The notes under the pieces are model-generated. The model worked only from the letters and a program-made list of their open reading frames with translations. It made no database searches and was not told the origin of the DNA. DNA of 64,000 bases from Cryptomeria japonica (Eukaryota; Streptophyta; Pinopsida; Cupressales; Cupressaceae): contig NC_081406.1 of NCBI RefSeq assembly GCF_030272615.1, positions 111,695,783 to 111,759,782 of the forward strand, written 5' to 3'. Numbering within the stretch: position 1 is the first letter of the stretch; the number at the start of each line of letters is the position of its first letter. The translations under genes were made by a program, and so were the position numbers. This document shows, in pieces, positions 34,938 to 46,175 of this stretch.

Positions 34938-34942
34938 CAACA

Positions 34943-36127
34943 TTTTATTATGCATTTTCTAGCATTAGCTCAATGGATCTTAAGGAGTTGGATTTTTCTG
35001 GAGAACTTGATCATCTTCCTTATTCCTAAACCGCAGAGCATTTGGATCATTTTCAAGCAAGCTATCTATTCCAGTTTTCGAGACATTTTTCTACCACCAA
35101 AACCGGTTGGACCTATTTTCTTTGGTGAATCTACTAGATCCCTTTCATAGCTTGTGGAGCCCTGGTCATTTATTTTGATGTTTCTTGGCATGTGGTTGAC
35201 CTTCCCTTTGATTTGTGCTTCATCCTTTGGATTTCCCAAAGGAATCTCTTTGGTGGAGGCCAACCTTGTTTGTTTTACACATTTGGTCTTGTTCTTCTGC
35301 ATTTGATCCTTTAGGGTCAACTAGATCCCCTTGGATCGTATAAATCATTGTAATTGAGCAATAAAATAGAGATCACGGGAAATATAGAGCATAGAAGCTA
35401 GATCAAAAGTTTTGAGGTCCCAAGTTGTGACCTGTTATGTAATTAAGCATATTTGTAGAAGGTCAGTGAACCTAATCTTGTATCCTAGATGTTACTAGTT
35501 GCTTGTAATCAGTTTTCATGATTTAATTCATTCTATTTTGCACTGCCTCCATCATATCCTTTTGTTTTTCATTGTGTTTATTCTTGTTGAATGGTCCAGA
35601 CTGATCTCTTTGAGGTCCCTCCTAACTGGTAACTGCACCACCTTCCTTATCAACAATTATTTTCATCTTGAGCTAACGTGGATCATCCTAGAGATGAATA
35701 TCATATAAATCAATGTAATTTAGTATATGGTAATCAGTTCTTGATATATAGAAGAATAATCAGAAGATTAGAGGATTCAGATTTGGCTCACATTATTTCT
35801 AGAGCCAAAATATTGTATTTTGAGCTTGCTTGAAATCAGGCCTATGTGTTGAATCTAAAATCCCGCATGTTGCGGCCAAGTTTGCAATTGAATTCCAATA
35901 TATAATATGTCTATTTATGCATTTCCTACATCACATTGTGTTGATTTTATTGTGTTTACTCTTGCTTCATGGTCCAGACTTTTTTCCTTGAGGACTCTCC
36001 CACAGTGACTATTTCACATCGTAGCCATGTTTCTGTAACATTTTGAAACCTTTTCATATTGATCTAAAGAAAGCTTGATTATTATCATGCCATCCTCTTC
36101 TCTATATAGCCATTGATTCACATCTTC
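34943..36127 (-). mobile_element. Element L, downstream piece: Tat-like Ty3/gypsy fragment
   Basis: At 36122-36000 the minus strand reads EDVNQWLYREED, then DQYEKVSKC. G has LYREED at the same place after its protease. The piece at 59335-59909 reads up to ESLDEYVGN, and tcttc flanks both sides of D, so the two pieces were once joined. The segment ending near 35934 (agtctggaccatgaagcaag in minus sense) recurs about 360 bases further on, near 35571-35620, as a diverged tandem copy. A basic frame follows (35320-35066, TRLASTKEIPLGNPKDEAQ), which I do not recognise. Where L ends and J begins is unclear. Confidence 0.6.
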
Positions 36128-36705
36128 TTTTAGAATAATCGGTGGAATACTAAGGGGGGGGGGTGAATCAGTTGTCAATGGATTATATTAATCAAACCAC
36201 TTTATAACCTATAACAGGAGCACATAAACATTGAATACCGGAATAGCAAAAATAGATACTGATCCATAACCTAGATAGGTACTGGACCTAATTTGGGTCC
36301 ACCACACCAAAGTGATGTCTCCAATTAGTCGAGGCATGATCAAGGATCACCTTCTACATCCGGAATTCCATCTAGAAGCCACACTAAAACCACTTATGCA
36401 TCCTGTCAAAGATTCTCAGTAAAAGCTCTATCAGTAAAACCTTAAACCCTTATCGGTATAGGCTTACTAGAGTGTATGATAGCATCTGATCATCAAGTCA
36501 ATACCAACTGACCAAAACATACTACATAAACATCAAACCAAACATATTCCATTGATCCAAACATGTCGATAGTATCCAACTGATAGTCTCTTCTACTGGT
36601 AAGACTAGTTCTTCTATTGGTAACCAAAATTTGTCTGTCAGTAACCAATCATAACAGCTAGTGTTGACATCAATGATAAAAAATTAATGCAACACATTAT
36701 CAATA
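36128..36705 (-). repeat. 3' LTR of element D
   Basis: On the minus strand it begins tattgataatg (expected tgttga) and ends ctaaaa (expected taaca). It matches the two-part 5' LTR within one base in length. It carries the G-rich plus-strand run at 36150-36165 (C-rich tract before the LTR end on the minus strand) and accgg words. Confidence 0.87.
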
Positions 36706-37007
36706 ATTCCAAACATTTCTTATAGAAGATATAACAATGAAAAACTGAAAAATCCCAGCAACTCCCCTTCAGGAGTGCAGTCCAATCTGAATCTAATCTG
36801 AATCTCTCTCCCATATGAAATATTATGACATAATTTTTCACATATGACTCTCCCCCTTTGACATCAATGCCAAAGATATGACATAGATATCAAAATCCTG
36901 TGAATCTCAAAGCTAACTATTCCCCTTGAGTAGTAGCACCACTACATCAATCCGGAGCAAAGGATAAAGCTAATGATGGATATCGGACTGATGCTCTGCT
37001 CCATTAG
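36706..37007 (-). other. D 3' untranslated region
   Basis: About 300 bases. It includes a minus-strand tcaaagggggagag run at about 36850 like the inner G-rich run of B, but the tract directly beside the LTR is not clearly preserved. No gene seen. Confidence 0.6.
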
Positions 37008-38594
37008 TTAAGTTTTTGCTAGAGGAGTAGATACCCCTAACTTGTCTCTCAAATATTCAAATGATTCCTTAGATAACAGTTTAGTGAATATATATGCAAT
37101 CTACTCTTTAGTGTTCACATAAACCAAATTGACTTCCTTTTCTTCCACCTTTTCCATCAGAAAGTTATATTTTATTTAAATGTGCTTAGTCTTAGAGTGA
37201 AATACCAGATTCTTAGATATGTCAATAGCTGCAGAGTTATCACAATAGATAACTATTGGTTCACTACAATTTACATTGATATCCTTCAACATTTGTTTCA
37301 TCCACGAGACTTGAGTGCAATTAGTTGTTGCTGCAACATATTCAACTTCTGCAGTAGATAAAGAAATGCATGACTATTTTTTGTTGATCCATGAAACCAA
37401 TTTCTTTCCAAGAAAGAAAGCTCCACTAGAAGTTCTCTTCCTTTCATCAGTATCTCTTACCCAATCTGAATCTGTATATGTACATAAAGTGAAGTTATCA
37501 TCTCTAGAATACCATAAGCCATATTTTGTTGTTCCTTGCAAATACCAGAATATCCTCTTTACTGCACATTCATGATTTTCTTTAGGATTAGTTTGATATC
37601 TTGAAACAATACTTACTGCATTCATAATATATGGTCTAGTCTGAGTTAGATATAACAAGCCACCAATCATAGACTTAAACCTTGTCGAATTTACCGATGC
37701 AGATGTGTCTTTGATAGATAATTTCTCACTTGTCACCATAGGAGTACTTACCGGTTTGGCATTATCCATACCAAACTTCTTCAAAAATTCCCTTAGATAC
37801 TTAGTTTGACAAATAAAAATGCCTTTGTTAGTTTGAGTAATCTACAAACCTAATAAAAATCTCATCTCACCAATCATAGACATTTAAAATTCATTCTTCA
37901 TATTATTAGAGAATTCCATGCACAATTTATCTTCACCTCCAAAAATGATATCATCAAAAAATAATTCAATAATCAAAATATCATCATCAGTGATCTTGTA
38001 ATATAAATTATTGTTAGCACTTCCTTTAGTAAAACCAAGCTTCAAAAGATATGTATCCAACCTTGCATACCAAGCTCTAGGAGCTTGTTTCAATCCATAT
38101 AATGCTTTCCTTAACCTGCAAACCATATCTTTGTCATTTGTCAATGAAAATACATCAGGTTGCTCAATGTATACTTCTTCCTCATGTTCACCATTCAAAA
38201 ATGCACATTCAACATCCATTTGATAGACCTTCTACTTCTTGTATGATGCATAGGCAAGAAATAGTCTAACAACTTCAATTCTAGCTACTGGTGCAAATGT
38301 CTCAAGATAATCAATTCCTTCCATTTGAGAATATCCTTTATAAACCAGTCTAGCCTTGTTTCTTACAACTTGACCATCCTCATTTAGTTTATTTCTAAAA
38401 ACCCATTTAGTTCCAATAACATTCTTATTTTTAGGTCGGGGAACTAAAGTCCAAGTCTTATTCTTTTCTATCTGATCTAATTCATCTTCCATAGCTTTTA
38501 ACCAATGTTTATCTTTACAAGCTTCAATAATAGATTCTAGTTTAATTTGAGAAATAAGACATACCTCTTCATTTGCCAGTCTTCTTCTTGTCAT
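37008..38594 (-). pseudogene. D pol: reverse transcriptase and RNase H
   Basis: RT begins near 38520 ([16 protein letters not shown]). It contains [49 protein letters not shown] and KALYGLKQAPRAWYARLD. The catalytic site is FFDDIIFGG (about 37960), with Phe in place of Val at position 2. RNase H shows TYTDSDWV and ends SFEYLRDKLGVSTPLAKT before the TAA at 37010-37008. Small frame breaks lie near 38225, 37880 and 37370. It differs enough from B and C to be a separate family. Confidence 0.92.
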
Positions 38595-38708
38595 AACTCC
38601 CTTGTTCCTATCTCAAATGATTTGATCTTCATAATTATTTAACCTTACATACCTTGGTGTCTTCTGAACTTCAGGTTCACTGTTCTGATCATCAGTCACA
38701 GTTAAATT

Positions 38709-39000
38709 TTATGATTGTACCGGTGTAACTGTCTCAGTGTCTTGTACCGGTCGAGGCATTATCAGTTTAGTTTTGATCATTTCCACTGTCGGTTCTCTAT
38801 CATATGATATAGATTGATCTCTATATTGCTCATCCACTTTCACATTTGTGCTCTCCACAATTTTTCGCAATCTTTTGTTATAACATCTATATGCTTTGCT
38901 CTGAATTGAATATCCAAGAAATATCCCTTCATCACATCTAGGATCAAACTTCCCAATTGAATCATTCCTTTTTATATAACATTTAATTCCAAAGAATTTG
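38709..39000 (-). pseudogene. D integrase C-terminal part, beyond R
   Basis: The minus-strand frame starts inside the duplicated target KFFGIKCYIKR, then KFDPRCDEGIFLGYSIQSKAYRCYN, the usual copia integrase end, followed by a low-complexity linker to RT. The matching upstream part is at 39392-39640. Confidence 0.88.
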
Positions 39001-39391
39001 GTAATCATTGACGATATCCTGACCTCCAGCTCTACTCATCAAATCTCCAGGCGAAGGACCAGGCAGACAATTGGTGATAAGGAGACAAAGACGAAAGAAA
39101 TTCAACTAAAACAAGAGATTAATGATCTGAGAGAAGCTGCTAAGGTCATGATGTTGTTGGTTCAGAATGCTGAGGAGTCTATAAAAGTTTTTATTTGACA
39201 TGTAATGCTGGATTTTGGATGCCAGTTTCTCGCTGGCTCTGTGTTGTCCTTTTGTCCAAGCTACTGGTTTTTATGCTGGTTTTTGTGCAACTTTTTTGTC
39301 TAGGTCTTGTCTTCTCTAGATTCTTTCATGCTCATATTTTGTAATGTAAGCGGGTTTCAGGTCCCTTAAAACCTATTTTTCCATAATCAAA
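39000..39391 (+). mobile_element. R: 5'-truncated retroposon (LINE-type 3' end or copied transcript)
   Basis: About 390 bases inserted in the D integrase. An imperfect 22-base repeat flanks it (38978-38999 and 39392-39413, about four differences), both copies coding the same FG(S/I)KC stretch of integrase. It ends in ataatcaaaa. It starts in a short open frame with a coiled-coil-like, charged C-terminus ending LVQNAEESIKVFI at 39198. Then comes a T-rich 3' part with repeated ctggttttt words and gggtttcaggtcccttaaaacc. Long target repeats, an A-rich end and 5' truncation are marks of LINE-driven retroposition. The parent is not known. Confidence 0.7.
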
Positions 39392-40480
39392 AACATTTAC
39401 TTCCAAAAATTCTAAAATATTTAACACTAGGTGTATGTCCAAACCATAATTCATAAGGAGTCTTATCGGTTTCACCTTTGATATGAACTCTATTGAATGT
39501 GTAGACTGTTTTACTCACTACTTCTCTCCAGTAGATGTGAGGCAATTTGGATTCCATCATCATGGTGCTTTCTACATCCAAAATGGTTCTATTCTTCCCT
39601 TCTACTACTCCATTCTGTTGAAGAGTCCGGGGTGTAGATAACTATCTCCTAATTCCATTTATCTCACAAAAATTGTTAAATTCATGAGATGAGAACTCAC
39701 CACCTTGATCTGATCTCAGACATTTGATTTTCAATCCAATTTCTATTTCCACATTTTCTTTGAATATCTTGAATTTCTCGAAAGCTTGAGACTTCTCCCT
39801 TAGAAAAGTCACCCACATCATTCTAGAATAATCATCAATTATTAGCATGAAGTACCTATCACCTTGAAAGCTTCTGGTCCTTGTTGGACCACATAAGATA
39901 GTATGAATCAAATCAAGCACATCACTAGATTTATCATGTATGCTCTTAAAATAAGTTCTAACTTTCTTTTCCAATTGGCATTCCTTACATATCGAATTAT
40001 GAGGCTTTATAATCTTAGGTATATGTCTAACTGCCTTTGTTGAACTGATCTTAACAATACAATCAAACTTAAAATGACACAACCTCTTATGCCATAACCA
40101 ACTCTCATCAATATGAGAAATCAAACATGTCTTACTACCAGTGTTCAAGTGAAAGATATTACCTCCAGTCTGAGTACCGGTTGCAATCTCCAAACTAGTT
40201 ATGTTAATGATTTTGCATTTTCTATTTTTGAACTGAAGTTGGAATCCCTTATCTACTAATTGACCAACACTTAAAAGATTATGATTTAAACCTTCTACAT
40301 AATAGACACTATCAGTATTATGCTTGTCATTCAAAGAAATAATACTCCTACCTTTGATCATACATGCTTTGTCATCCCCAAATATGAATTGACCGCCATT
40401 GTATTCTTGCAGGGACAAAAATTTATTTTATCTCCAGTCATATGATGTGAGCATCCACTATCAATTACCCATTCATACTT
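39392..40480 (-). pseudogene. D pol: protease end, gag-pre-integrase and integrase core
   Basis: The protease active site is intact (WVIDSGCSHHMTGD at about 40470-40430). Next is the gag-pre-integrase zinc region (HKRLCHFKFDCIV and CKECQLEK). In the integrase core the first Asp is lost (HTILCGP instead of TDLCGP), while SDQGGEF and NGVVEGKN keep the second Asp and the Glu. A stop interrupts at about 39643. The fragment ends YFRIFGSKCF, where R was inserted. Confidence 0.9.
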
Positions 40481-42047
40481 TGTTGGGACTATGTGAACCG
40501 GTATGAGGACATAATGATATTGTATGTTGTCATTGATGTCAATATGTGATATGATGTGAACTAGCATATGTGATATGCGAGAAGAGAGAACCGGCATATG
40601 TGTGAACCGGTATATATGCCAAAATGAAGTGGTATATTTGTTCAAGGTGAACCGACATATCAAGGTGAATCGGCATGTAGTTATGGGAACCGGCACATGG
40701 AAGCATTATATGACTACCGGTTGGTAGGTAGTTTCCACTTCAGGATTTCTGGTTGGAGTACCTCAAGCCTGTGTGACTCAATCGCTGATCTCTATGTGAT
40801 GAGTTAGCAGTATAACAGAGAATAGATCATGTTGCCACATAAGCCTTGTGTGCGTGAAGGATCTTGCATGAAGAAGACTATCCCTATCCACCTTGGGAAT
40901 GTGTGAAGTTTGTCAAACGGTGATAATGCATGATGGGTTATCAGCCGCCATGAAATCGATGGAGAATGGACGATGGAGAATGTCTTGAGATCGATTCAAG
41001 ATTGTTGCATTTAATGCAGTATGGTTCAATAGTCAAGATTGAACTGCTTGAATTGCTTAACCTAACAGGTTTAGGGTTTAGGGTTTTTGCTACCGACCTG
41101 TCTGTTTCCTATAAGGTCGATGTTGTGTTTCTTTCTAAAGTTGTTGGTAAAATTTGTATGTGTGTATCCAAGGGAAGTGATATGTGATTTTTGCCAGACC
41201 AAAGGAGAGAAGAGATACCTGCAAAGTGAATGTGCAGAAGGTGAAGAGGGGCCAAAATGGATCTGCATTAACATTGAGTGTTATTACCAGATCATTGTAA
41301 TTCCTGTTGATCTTTAACCACTTCAATAGTTGTGAAATCCCTTAAAAGGGTAGTGTTAACCAGCTTGATACAAATCCTTTAACAAGGTAACTCAAAGTTA
41401 TTGAGTTCTGGGAAGCTATAGAGCTCTGGAGATCCTTTAGCTATTGAGTTCTTGAAATCCTCTAACAAGGTAACCCTAACCGGGTTTAACCCTTAACCGG
41501 GTATTATAGCCATCCCTTAACCGCGTGATCCCTAATAGGATCGGTTCCTAGCAGAACCTATTGTAATATCTTTAATCAGACAAGGCTCCTAACAGAGTGG
41601 ACTTCTAAAGAGTTCAAAAAGTAGCTTGTGGGTATTCATCCCCACCGTGGTTTTTCCAAGTTGGGTTTCCACGTGAAAAATATGTGTGTCATGTGTGATG
41701 TTTTTATCTTGTGATGCTTTGTTATTACTTGTTAAGCATATGATGGCTCTGTGTTTTATGTCTATCTATAAAACATATTAAACTAACTATTGTGAAGATC
41801 TGATGATAGTTTACCTGTTCATGCATGAGAGTGTAATGGTACTATAGTATTGAGCTAAGAGAAAAGCTTAGTGAGTAACCGGTGTTCTGGGTCTTGTCGG
41901 TTGCACTCTGTTTCAACCAGTGTCATTGCTTGCCAGTCACTTGGAGTATTTGCTGACAAACCAATTTTGGATTGTATTTTGCCTGTACTAATTCACCCCC
42001 CCCTCTCAGTACCAGTTTGGTACTATTCATTCATCATTGAGTTATTA
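40481..42047 (+). repeat. 5' LTR of B
   Basis: Starts tgttgggact, ends gttatta (last CA mutated). The first 250 bases hold about six gaaccggca-type repeats. Positions 41330-41600 hold about ten taacagggt/aaccgggt-type words. ccgtggtttttcc...tttccacgt is at 41645-41674, and the C-rich tract is at about 41994-42010. Confidence 0.95.
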
Positions 42048-42049
42048 AT

Positions 42050-42061
42050 TGGTATCAGAGC
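42050..42061 (+). other. Primer binding site of B
   Basis: tggtatcagagc two bases after the LTR. Perfect initiator tRNA-Met type site. Confidence 0.95.
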
Positions 42062-42116
42062 TCTCTAGGTCCTCTGTGTTGTAAGCTTAACCGCTTGAGG
42101 TAAAGATCCCAATCAA

Positions 42117-43330
42117 ATGATGAAGAGGGAAGGTCCAAAGTTTAATAGGGAAAATTTTGGTATATGGAAAGATAGGATGAAGATATTCATCAGAAGCATG
42201 GGTGCTCAACATTGGAGTTATGTTGAGAATGTCTATGTTGTCCCTACCGGTGCTCTCACCGATGACCAAAAGAGAGAGAGATACAAGAAAATGGGCAAGT
42301 CATGGAAGCCCTTATTAGTAGTCTATCTGACATTGAGTTTATTGATGTTCAAGACAAGGTAAATCCCAAAGAGGTATGGGATGCTCTTGAAAATATCTAT
42401 GGTGGTGATGAACATGTAAAACAGGCTAAGGAAGAAAGCCTGAGAGGAAAGTTTGAAGATATGTGGATGGTTGAAGGTGAGACCATTCAGCAGTATAGAA
42501 TAAGAGTCAAAATAGTTGTTGGAGAAATCAAGAGTGTAGGTGGTAAAATAGAAGATTCCACTGTGGTAAGCAAAGTCTTGAGATCCCTATTGCCTGTCTA
42601 TGCAATAAGGGTTGCTGCTATTCAGGAGCTGACATCAATAGACAAGACTAAGGTATCCTTGGACTCCATCAAAGCCAAGTTGACAGCCTATGAGCTAAAT
42701 AGTTTTGATGGCAGTATTCAAAAGACTAAATCAGCATTTAAAGCCTCTGTTATGCTGTCCAGAAAAGGAAAAGAAGCTAGCACTAGTGGTGAACCTAGAC
42801 AGAGTAGAGAAATGAATGATGAGGAGATTTTGATGGCATTTGAAGCTCTCCTTGCCAGGAAGCTTCCTAAAGGAACTAGTAAATACAAAGGTAAGCTACC
42901 TTTGAAATACTTTTCTTGTAACCGGATAGGACATATTGCTATAAACTGTCTTAATGGTGATAACAAGGACAAATCAGAAACATTCAGGAAATTCAAAGGA
43001 GGAAACCAGAGAAATTATTTTGTGGAATTTGATGAAGGTGTCATAGATGAGGAATCAGAAGATGAAGAGAATGAAGACATTGTGTTTGTTGTTGTAAAGG
43101 AAGATGTGGCAGACAAGAAGGCTCTTCTCTCTTGGTTTGATAATTCCAATGAGTGGATCATTGACAATGGCTATTCTCACCATATGACAGGTGACCAGAG
43201 AAAGTTTCTATCCTTGGAGGAGTATGATGGTGGTGTGGTTCACTTTGGCAATGATGCACCATGCATGGTCAAAGGCAGAGATTCCATCTCTTTGAATGGA
43301 AAGAGCAGTGCTAACAATGTGTACTAGGTT
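42117..43330 (+). pseudogene. B gag and protease start
   Basis: Starts MMKREGPKFNRENFGIWKDR. A one-base frameshift near 42298 moves the reading to the frame starting MEALISSLSD, which holds the copia Gag core (NPKEVWDALENIYGGDEHV, RGKFEDMWMVEGE, VVSKVLRSLLP). The zinc knuckle reads YFSCNRIGHIAINC; its first Cys is Tyr. The protease active site reads WIIDNGYSHHMTGD, so D-S-G has become D-N-G. A TAG stop at 43325-43327 follows. The lost Cys and Ser residues would be expected to inactivate both domains. Confidence 0.93.
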
Positions 43331-44650
43331 GATGGTCTCATACACAACCTTCTGAGTGTTGCCCAGCTGAATGACAGTGGCCTCACTCTAGAATTATGGA
43401 ATGGAGTTTGCAGAATCAAAGGAAAAGATGGTGAATTGGTGGCCACTAACATTCAAACCAAAGGTAACCTATTTCATCTGAATGCAAATATAAGTACATG
43501 TCTTATGGCTAAGTTTGATGATAGTTGGATATGGCATAGGAGACTCTGCCATGTAAACTTTGATAACATTGTGAAGGCTAGTAAGATCAAGGCAGTTAGA
43601 GGGTTGCCAGTGCTAAGCAAACCAGATAATGCCTTGTGCAAAGAGTGTCAATTGGGGAAAATGTCTTCCTCAACCTTTAAAGGTAAATCTTTCACTGCTG
43701 ACAACTTGCTTGATAATGTACATACTGATTTGTGTGGTCCTATGAAAACTAGAAGTATGCAGGGTGATAGGTACCTCATGCTTCTCACTAATGACTGGTC
43801 AAGAATGATGTGGGTCACATTCTTGAAAGACAAGTCTGAAGCCTTTATGAAATTCAAATCTTTTAGAGCATTAGTGGAGAAGGAAAGTGGTAAAAGGATC
43901 AAGTGTCTCAGAACTGATCAAGGAGGGGAATTCACTTCCGATGAATTCAACAAGTATTGTGAAGAATTTTTCATCAAGAGGCAACTGTCTGCCCCCCAAA
44001 CTCCATAGTAGAATGGCCTAATAGAGAGGAATAACCGAACTATGGTTGAAGTAGCTAGAACCATGTTGATTCAAGGAAAGGTAGCTCACACCTTTTGGAG
44101 AGAAGTGGTGAGCATTGCAGTCTACACAATGAACCGGGTGCTCATCAAGAAAGGTAAGGACAAAACTCCTTATGAGTATTGGACCGGTAAGATACCTGTG
44201 GTTAGCTACTTTAGGGTATTTGGTAGCAAATGTTACATCAAGAGGAGTGAACATCAGGGCAAATTTGAAGCTAAATGTGATGAGGGAATATTCCTAAGAT
44301 ATTCCACCAAGAGTAAAGCTCTCAAGTGTTACAACAATAGGACTCAGAGAATTATGGAAAGTATCAATGTAAGAGTTGATGAATCCTCTGAGAAAACTAA
44401 GGAAACTGACAGTGAGCAAGCTGCAAATGAACCGATTGCAACCTTCTAGGAACCGGTTGTCAGTTAACCAAGTACTAGTAATAGTGTTCCTGAACTGGTG
44501 AATGTTGATACTGATGAAGATGAGGATGAAGAGGAAAAGCAAGAAGAACCAGTGAAGACCATTCCTCAGTATGTCAAGATGAATCATGATCCTAAGCAGA
44601 TCATAGGAGATAAGGATGCAGGAATCCTTACAAGAAGAAAGATCAGAGAA
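43331..44650 (+). pseudogene. B gag-pre-integrase and integrase
   Basis: Same frame as the main part of Gag. The zinc domain is HRRLCHVNFDNIV plus CKECQLGK. The core has Asp in HTDLCGP, Asp in RTDQGGEF and Glu in NGLIERNN, all intact, with a TAG between PQTP and QNGLIE (44007-44009). The C-terminal part (YWTGKIPVVSYFRVFGSKCY, EGIFLRYSTKSK) leads into an acidic linker with two stops near 44448-44468. Confidence 0.94.
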
Positions 44651-46175
44651 AACTCATGTATGATCTCTAAATTTTAGCCTAAATCATTCAAAGAGGCTCA
44701 TAAAGATGAAGACTGGATCAAGGTAATGGAAGAGGAACTTGACCAGATAGAGAAAAATGGTACATGGTCCTTGGTACCCAGACCGGAGCATAAAAATGTC
44801 ATTGGCACCAAATGGGTGTTCAGAAACAAGCTGAATAAGGATGGCACAGTGATTAGGAATAAAGCTAGATTGGTGTCCAAAGGATATGCTCAAGAAGAAG
44901 GAGAAGACTATGGACCTTTGCTCCTATAGCTAGATTGGAAGGAGTTCGTATGCTTCTTGCATATGTAGCTTTTAAAGGATTCAAGGTATATCAAAGGGAT
45001 TTAAAATCTGCATTCCTAAATGGTGTGCTTAAAGAGGAGGTGTATATAGAGCAACTAGATGGGTTTTCCCTATCTGAAGACAGTGATATGGTGTGCAGGC
45101 TACATAAAGCCTTATATGGTCTAAAGCAAGTACCTAGAGCATGGTATGAACGTCTACATTCCCATCTTGTGATGATTAGGTTTGAGAGAACAAGTGAAGA
45201 TAGTAATATCTACTTGAAGTCTGAAGGAGATCAGATCCTGATCTGTGAGGTTTTCATTGATGACATTATCTTTGGTGGAGATGACAAGATGAGTCATGAG
45301 TTTACTGATGAGATGAAGAAAGAGTTTGAGATGTCACTCATAGGGGAGATTAATTTCTTCATTGGACTGCAAATCCAGCAGATGAAAGATGGAATCTTTA
45401 TCACTCAGTCCAAATATGTCAAAGAGGTGTTGAAGACCTTTGGCATGGAAGATAGCAAACCAGTTGGTACACCGATGGTGACCGGTTGAAAATTGTCAAA
45501 AGAGGATGATTCTGCACTGTTTGATGAGAAGGAATACCGATCAATGATTGGTAAGTTGCATTATGTAGTGCATAGCAGACCAGATATTGCACATGCAGTT
45601 GGCATTACTGCAAGGTTCTAGAAAAGTCCAAGAGAGTCCCACTTGGTTGTAGTCAAGCAGATTCTTAGGTATCTGAAGGGAACAGTTGACTATGGATTGT
45701 GGTACCCATACAGCAATGATTTCATTCTGAAAGTATTCACAGATGCTGATTGGGCAGGTAATGTGGATGACCAGAAAAGCACAATTGGTGGTGCATTCTT
45801 TCTTAGTGGTAGACTGGTCTCATGGATGAGTAAAAAGCAGAGTATGTTGTAGCTTTCATGAACTGCACTTAGAAAATCTGGATGAAGCATGTTTTAAATG
45901 GCTTCAAAATCCCTGTATCTAAACTGGTAAGTATATTCTATGATAACACAAGTGCCATCAATATTTCAAAGAATCCGGTTTTACATTCTAGAACCAAGCA
46001 TTTTGAGCTTAAGTGTCATTTCTTGAGGGAAAAGGTTCAAAATAAAGAGATTGCACTGGAACATGTTTCCAGTAAGGAGCAGTTAGCAGACATATCCACC
46101 AAGCCTCTCCCAAAGACTACATTTGTGCATTTAAGAGGTGAATTGGGGGTATTGCCCCTTCAGGAGGTGAACTAA
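44651..46175 (+). pseudogene. B reverse transcriptase and RNase H
   Basis: RT starts near 44690 ([22 protein letters not shown]). A small deletion near 44915 in GEDYG/TFAPIARLEG shifts the frame. The catalytic site is FIDDIIFGG (about 45258-45283). In RNase H the first Asp is in FTDADWAG (45740). At about 45840 the sequence jumps from SKKQ to EYVVAFMNCT, so the stretch with the first Glu of the (A/T)E(A/V)EY motif is lost, along with the frame. The end (YDNTSAINISKNPVLHSRTK ... LADISTKPLPKT) stops at 46175. Further stops occur at 45487 and 45619. Confidence 0.93.
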
